A stretch of DNA of 9,782 nucleotides from JAGZHZ01 sp965150505 (GTDB lineage Bacteria > Bacillota > Clostridia > Lachnospirales > Lachnospiraceae). The stretch lies in NCBI GenBank assembly GCA_965150505.1, contig CBCTVZ010000084.1:1-9782 (forward strand), written 5' to 3'. The position numbers were made by a program, and so were the translations under genes. Below the pieces are notes generated by a model, which saw nothing but the letters and a program-made list of their open reading frames with translations, made no database searches and was not told where the DNA came from. Position 1 is the stretch's first letter; each line of letters starts with the position of its first letter. Positions 6,581 through 9,782 of this stretch are shown piece by piece.

Positions 6581-7288
6581 ATGGCATATTATAAAATAGC
6601 AGATTGTATCGTTTCCTACTCGCCGCTTTATCCTTTACTAGGCGGGCAGATGGAAGCATATCGTATTGAAACGAGCAAAGATCCGGATATCACGCTTTCG
6701 ATTACACGTCCTTTCTGTGAGCAGAAGCAGAAAGAGAATCCACATCTGACCGTGGATCAGTGTGAATATATTTTTGCCGGATCGGAGTTTTACAGAAAGT
6801 TAATCTTGCATCAGGGATTTTTTCTTCATGCCTCTGCTGTGGAAGTGGATCATAAGGCATATTTATTTTCAGCGCGCAGTGGGACAGGGAAGTCAACGCA
6901 TACAAAATTATGGCAGAAGCATTTTGGAGCAGATAAGGCTTTAATTATCAATGATGATAAACCTGCAATTAAAATAGAAAATCATCATTGTATGGTATAC
7001 GGTACGCCTTTCAGCGGAAAGACCGATGAAAATTTGAACCGTTGCGCCCCATTACAGGGGATCTGTATGATTGAGCGTGGCAGCGAGAATAAGATCTGGA
7101 GAATAGAGGCAGGGGAGGCGATTCCTCTTTTGTTCCAACAGACGATACTTCCTAGAAACCAACAGTTTATAGATTTATTATTTCCGATGATGGAAACGCT
7201 TCTGCGTCAAGTTCCAATCTATCGGATGCAATGTAATATTTCAGAAGAAGCAGCAATTTTATCATATCAGACGATGAGAGGAGAATGA
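6581..7288 (+). CDS. HPr-kinase-like protein (RiPP tailoring kinase candidate)
   Basis: A 235-aa protein with an HPr kinase/PEP-carboxykinase-type P-loop fold. FLHASAV (81-87) precedes the P-loop SARSGTGKST (97-106, Lys104). The acidic IINDDKPAI segment (122-130, Asp125-Asp126) and YGTPFSGK (140-147) follow. It lacks the N-terminal domain of true HPr kinase/phosphorylase (about 310 aa). Relatives of this length occur beside lasso precursors, where the paeninodin-type kinase phosphorylates a C-terminal Ser. Here both precursors have C-terminal-half serines (Ser31 in peptide 1; Ser33 and Ser35 in peptide 2). The start is well placed behind AGAGGT (6567-6572). The stop overlaps the next gene's earliest ATG (ATGA), so the two are translationally coupled. 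Its substrate is inferred from context. Confidence 0.78.
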   Translation: MAYYKIADCIVSYSPLYPLLGGQMEAYRIETSKDPDITLSITRPFCEQKQKENPHLTVDQCEYIFAGSEFYRKLILHQGFFLHASAVEVDHKAYLFSARSGTGKSTHTKLWQKHFGADKALIINDDKPAIKIENHHCMVYGTPFSGKTDENLNRCAPLQGICMIERGSENKIWRIEAGEAIPLLFQQTILPRNQQFIDLLFPMMETLLRQVPIYRMQCNISEEAAILSYQTMRGE

Positions 7289-7290
7289 AG

Positions 7291-7563
7291 ATGAAAATAA
7301 AAGAAGGATTTGTAATCAGAGAACTTGCGGATCATTATGTAGTAGTATCAATCAGTACAGAGAAAACGAGTTTTCAGGGAATGATTCAGTTAAATGAAAC
7401 AGGGGCATTTTTATGGAAACAGTTCAGCACAGAGACGGATAAAGAAAGCGTTATCAAAAATCTCTTAGATACATATGATGTCACACCAGAACAGGCAGAA
7501 AAAGATGTAGAAAACTTTATTCAAACGTTAAGCAAGGCAGGACTTTTCTGTGAAAACGATTGA
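7291..7563 (+). CDS. PqqD-family leader-peptide-binding protein (RRE, lasso B1-like)
   Basis: A 90-aa stand-alone PqqD domain with the family hallmark QLNETGAFLWKQF at about residues 33-45. A C-terminal helical half (VTPEQAEKDVENFIQTL) follows. Such proteins have no catalytic site. They bind the leader of a RiPP precursor through a beta-strand addition and bring it to the processing enzymes. The YxxP motif in the two small peptides upstream is the expected ligand. I chose ATG 7291 because GAGGAG (7278-7283) is 7 nt away. The ATG at 7285, which overlaps the previous stop, has only a 1-nt spacing and would add Met-Lys. The 3' end overlaps the next gene by 14 nt, so the operon is tightly coupled. 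Confidence 0.85.
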   Translation: MKIKEGFVIRELADHYVVVSISTEKTSFQGMIQLNETGAFLWKQFSTETDKESVIKNLLDTYDVTPEQAEKDVENFIQTLSKAGLFCEND

Positions 7564-7993
7564 AGAAGTATTACAAGAAAAAGGTGAATTTGTCTCTGCA
7601 CCGCTGGGAGTGAGTATGCTGCCTTTGATTCGGCCACAGTGTGATGTGGTGCTTCTTAGCAGGGATACGAGCGAGATCGGCAAATATGATGTGGTTCTTT
7701 ATAAGCGAAAAAATGGAAAATATATTTTGCATCGCATCTTGGGTCAAAATGAAAAAGGCTATATTTTATGTGGAGATAACCAGTATATAAAAGAATATGG
7801 CATTCAGAAAGAACAGATTTTAGCTGTAATGAAGGGATTTTATCGGGGAGAAAAACGATATATTGACATACAGTCGAAAGGATATCGCATCTATTCCAAA
7901 TTTTGGTGTTGCTCTCTAACTCTTCGCAGAATCTTTCTTTTTGGAATGCGTGTTATAGAAAAAATAAAGAGGTGTGTGAAGCGTGGAAAATAA
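7550..7993 (+). CDS. S24/S26 signal-peptidase-like protein with apparent Ser-His dyad
   Basis: A 147-aa protein starting at GTG 7550 inside the PqqD-like gene, with CAGGA 7 nt upstream. GVSMLPLI (20-27) contains the nucleophile Ser22 in the SxxP box of type I signal peptidases. YDVVLYK (46-52) and YILHRILG (58-65) follow, then ILCGDN (72-77). In bacterial LepB-type enzymes the general base is Lys in a YVKRxxG segment. Here His61 stands in that place, as in SipW and eukaryotic signal peptidases. There is no N-terminal membrane anchor; a hydrophobic segment near 119-135 could attach it to the membrane. It lies between a leader-binding protein and an exporter lacking a peptidase domain, and no B2 protease is present. 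Leader removal is therefore the best guess for its job, but that is inference. Confidence 0.75.
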   Translation: MKTIEEVLQEKGEFVSAPLGVSMLPLIRPQCDVVLLSRDTSEIGKYDVVLYKRKNGKYILHRILGQNEKGYILCGDNQYIKEYGIQKEQILAVMKGFYRGEKRYIDIQSKGYRIYSKFWCCSLTLRRIFLFGMRVIEKIKRCVKRGK

Positions 7994-9659
7994 GAACAAA
8001 AAAAATGCTTTGCACTGGATCTATTCATATAGTAAACAGTATCTGTGGATGATCTTTCTTATGGCATTGATCAGCACAGGAATTGCAGCTGGCTTTATTG
8101 CGCTTGCTGTCGTGTCAAAGCAAATCTTAGATACAGCAACAGGAAATCAGAATGGAAATCTTTTAGGATTATGTCTCACACTTCTGGCAATCATTGCAGG
8201 ACAGGGAATCGGCAATATTATAAACAGCAATATTCGTGTGCGCAGTCAGACGAATATCGAAAATAAGATGAGAAGTGGATTGTTGGGATCTCTGATGAAA
8301 AAGAAGTATCAAAAAATCTTAGGGATTCATTCCGGTGAACTGATGAATCGTTTAAGCAGCGATGTAGAGATTGTGGCAGGGGGAATTGTAGGACTGATTC
8401 CGCAGGTATTTTCGCTTTTCACAAAGATCATTGCAGGACTTGGCGTGATGGCGGTTATGGACTGGAAATTTACAGTCGTTATTCTGCTTGCCGGCGCTGT
8501 GATGGCGGTTTTAAGCAGACTTTACAGCAAAAAATTTCGGTTTTTACATAAGGAAGTACAGAGGACAGTTGGAATCACAAAGTCTTTTATGCAGGAATGT
8601 CTGGAAAATATTCTTGTAATCAAATCGTTTGTGGGAGAGAAATCGGCATTGGACGAGCTTGCCCAAAAACAGAAGAAAACATATCAGATTCGAGTGAAGC
8701 AAAATATGATCAGTAATATTGCTCATACGAGTATTTATATTATGACAGTGACGGGATATTATACAGCGCTTGCATGGGGGGCTGTTCAGATTTCAAAAGG
8801 CATACTTTCTTTTGGTACGCTGACTGCGTTTTTGCAGATTTTGGATCAGATTAAAGCGCCTTTTCGAAATATTTCAGGGATTATTCCTCGATATGACAGT
8901 ATGATTGCATCGGCGGAAAGACTGATGGAGTTGGAAGAATTGGAAGAAGATGAGATCCAATCAGAGATCGAAGACGTATCTGTTTTTTATGAAGAAATGG
9001 AAGAAATTTGTCTGGAGAATTGTTCTTTTGCGTACGATGACAAAGAAGTTTTAAAAGATTTATCTGTCACATTTCCAAAAGGCGAAGTGACGGCTCTGAT
9101 AGGCGAATCGGGAAATGGAAAAAGTACATTATTCCATTTATTGTTGGGATTGTTTGAGGTACAAAAAGGAGAAATTTTCTTTCAGACATCAAAAGGAAAA
9201 CAGAGGATTCATGCAGGCACAAGAAAAATGTTTGCATACGTTCCGCAGGGCAATATGATTTTATCAGGAACGATACGGGAAAATATTTTGTTTGGAAATA
9301 CGAAGGCGGATGAAGAGAGAATAGACAAAGCGTTGGAAATATCATGTCTGACAGAAGTAATAAAAGAATTGCCGGATGGATTAGATACAGTATTAGGGGA
9401 ACGAGGAATCGGTCTGTCAGAAGGACAGAGACAGAGGATTGCGATTGCAAGAGCGCTTGTCAGCGATGCGCCGATTTTACTTCTGGATGAATGTACCTCT
9501 GCATTGGATTTAAACACAGAAAAGAATTTATTGTCTAATTTAAGGACAGTGAAAGGAAAAACGGTGATCTGTATTTCTCACCGAGAAGCAGCAATGGAAG
9601 CGTGTGACAATGTTGTTTCATTGGAAAATGGAACAACCCATATATTTCATGAATCATAA
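7983..9659 (+). CDS. ABC transporter with fused membrane and ATPase domains (peptide exporter, lasso D-like)
   Basis: A 558-aa half-transporter working as a homodimer in the cytoplasmic membrane. Six predicted membrane helices fill about residues 20-300. The ATPase domain has Walker A GESGNGKST (374-382), Q-loop Gln422 (YVPQGN), signature LSEGQ (478-482), Walker B ILLLDE (498-503), D-loop SALD and switch His533. There is no N-terminal C39 peptidase domain, so it cannot itself cut a double-Gly leader. A highly acidic linker (about 316-342) joins the two halves. The start is GTG 7983 behind AAAGAGG (7966-7972), overlapping the preceding gene by 11 nt. As the last gene of the operon it most likely exports the mature peptide and gives the producer self-protection. 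The substrate is inferred from context. Confidence 0.88.
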   Translation: MENKNKKNALHWIYSYSKQYLWMIFLMALISTGIAAGFIALAVVSKQILDTATGNQNGNLLGLCLTLLAIIAGQGIGNIINSNIRVRSQTNIENKMRSGLLGSLMKKKYQKILGIHSGELMNRLSSDVEIVAGGIVGLIPQVFSLFTKIIAGLGVMAVMDWKFTVVILLAGAVMAVLSRLYSKKFRFLHKEVQRTVGITKSFMQECLENILVIKSFVGEKSALDELAQKQKKTYQIRVKQNMISNIAHTSIYIMTVTGYYTALAWGAVQISKGILSFGTLTAFLQILDQIKAPFRNISGIIPRYDSMIASAERLMELEELEEDEIQSEIEDVSVFYEEMEEICLENCSFAYDDKEVLKDLSVTFPKGEVTALIGESGNGKSTLFHLLLGLFEVQKGEIFFQTSKGKQRIHAGTRKMFAYVPQGNMILSGTIRENILFGNTKADEERIDKALEISCLTEVIKELPDGLDTVLGERGIGLSEGQRQRIAIARALVSDAPILLLDECTSALDLNTEKNLLSNLRTVKGKTVICISHREAAMEACDNVVSLENGTTHIFHES

Positions 9660-9689
9660 AAGAGTCTGTAAAATATCAGAATCCTCTGA

Positions 9690-9782
9690 AATCATGCAAA
9701 GCTGTGTTTTATTTTATCTTATCTTTATGAACGTGCTGGTATTCGATTCGTCGAACAGGAAGAAAGCTATACTTCAAAAGCC
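9690..9782 (+). pseudogene. 5'-truncated TnpB fragment (IS605/IS1341-type), running off the window
   Basis: From 9690 the plus strand reads NHAKLCFILSYLYERAGIRF and then VEQEESYTSKA to the last base, directly after a TGA at 9687-9689. The stretch (E)RAGIxFVEQEESYTSKA is the well-known TnpB segment just before its zinc-finger region. The preceding part of about 250 residues, with the first RuvC aspartate, is missing. This is the remnant of a TnpB gene whose 5' end was lost by deletion or recombination next to the ABC gene. The rest lies beyond the window, so later damage cannot be judged. Confidence 0.75.

Noticed and set aside
6581..7288. True HPr kinase/phosphorylase of carbon catabolite control
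   Set aside because: It is too short, lacks the N-terminal domain, and sits in a RiPP operon rather than beside housekeeping genes.
9067..9517. Two overlapping minus-strand ORFs inside the ABC ATPase domain
   Set aside because: They are antisense shadows of a domain with all the ABC motifs intact.
9666..9695. Hairpin after the ABC gene as a terminator
   Set aside because: The stem around ATATCAGA/TCTGAAAT is short, has a mismatch, and is not followed by a T run.
1..9782. CRISPR array, tRNA or rRNA genes
   Set aside because: No regularly spaced repeats, tRNA-like folds or rRNA-like stretches were seen on either strand.

Overview
The window looks like an accessory chromosomal region of a low-GC Gram-positive gut anaerobe, most likely a Lachnospiraceae-type Clostridia. 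The pointers are AT-rich DNA, strong AGGAGG-type ribosome sites, GTG/TTG starts, TTGACA/TATAAT promoters and the protein families present. The assignment is an inference; there is no rRNA or tRNA in the window.

Left part (1-2750, minus strand): a two-gene nucleotide-sugar operon. A UDP-glucose 6-dehydrogenase with an N-terminal XRE helix-turn-helix domain (1178-2650) is followed 16 nt later by a UDP-glucuronate 4-epimerase (76-1161). Together they would make UDP-galacturonate from UDP-glucose for capsule or exopolysaccharide. The operon has a recognisable promoter (-35 TTGACA, -10 TAATAT), a perfect 17-nt palindrome over the -10 that could be the operator for the fused HTH, and a hairpin/U-tract terminator at 1-37.

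Middle (2651-4855): a 629-bp intergenic stretch with scraps of decayed coding sequence and an orphan plus-strand promoter and ribosome site. Next comes an IS110-family element whose DEDD transposase (3280-4541, minus) is broken by a 1-nt frameshift. The noncoding DNA on the transposase's upstream side has nested inverted repeats and is a candidate bridge-RNA region.

Right part (4856-9659, plus strand): a compact cluster for a ribosomally made, modified peptide (RiPP), related to phosphorylated/glycosylated lasso-peptide loci of Firmicutes. It has two tandem 38-39 aa precursors with near-identical leaders (YxxP motif) and divergent, acidic, Cys-free C-termini. A terminator/attenuator hairpin follows. 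Then come a nucleotidyltransferase-like gene (frameshifted at a G7 tract), an HPr-kinase-like gene, a PqqD-type leader-binding protein, an S26 signal-peptidase-like protein with an apparent Ser-His dyad, and an ABC exporter without a peptidase domain. The last four genes overlap or nearly touch and form an operon. The usual lasso cyclase (Asn synthetase homologue) and B2 transglutaminase-fold protease are absent. The cluster is bounded on the right by a 5'-truncated TnpB (IS605/IS1341-type) fragment that runs off the window.

The most interesting proposal is a reduced or variant lasso-like RiPP locus in which an S26-type protease replaces B2. The competing explanation is a decaying locus that lost its cyclase and B2 genes during insertion-sequence activity.
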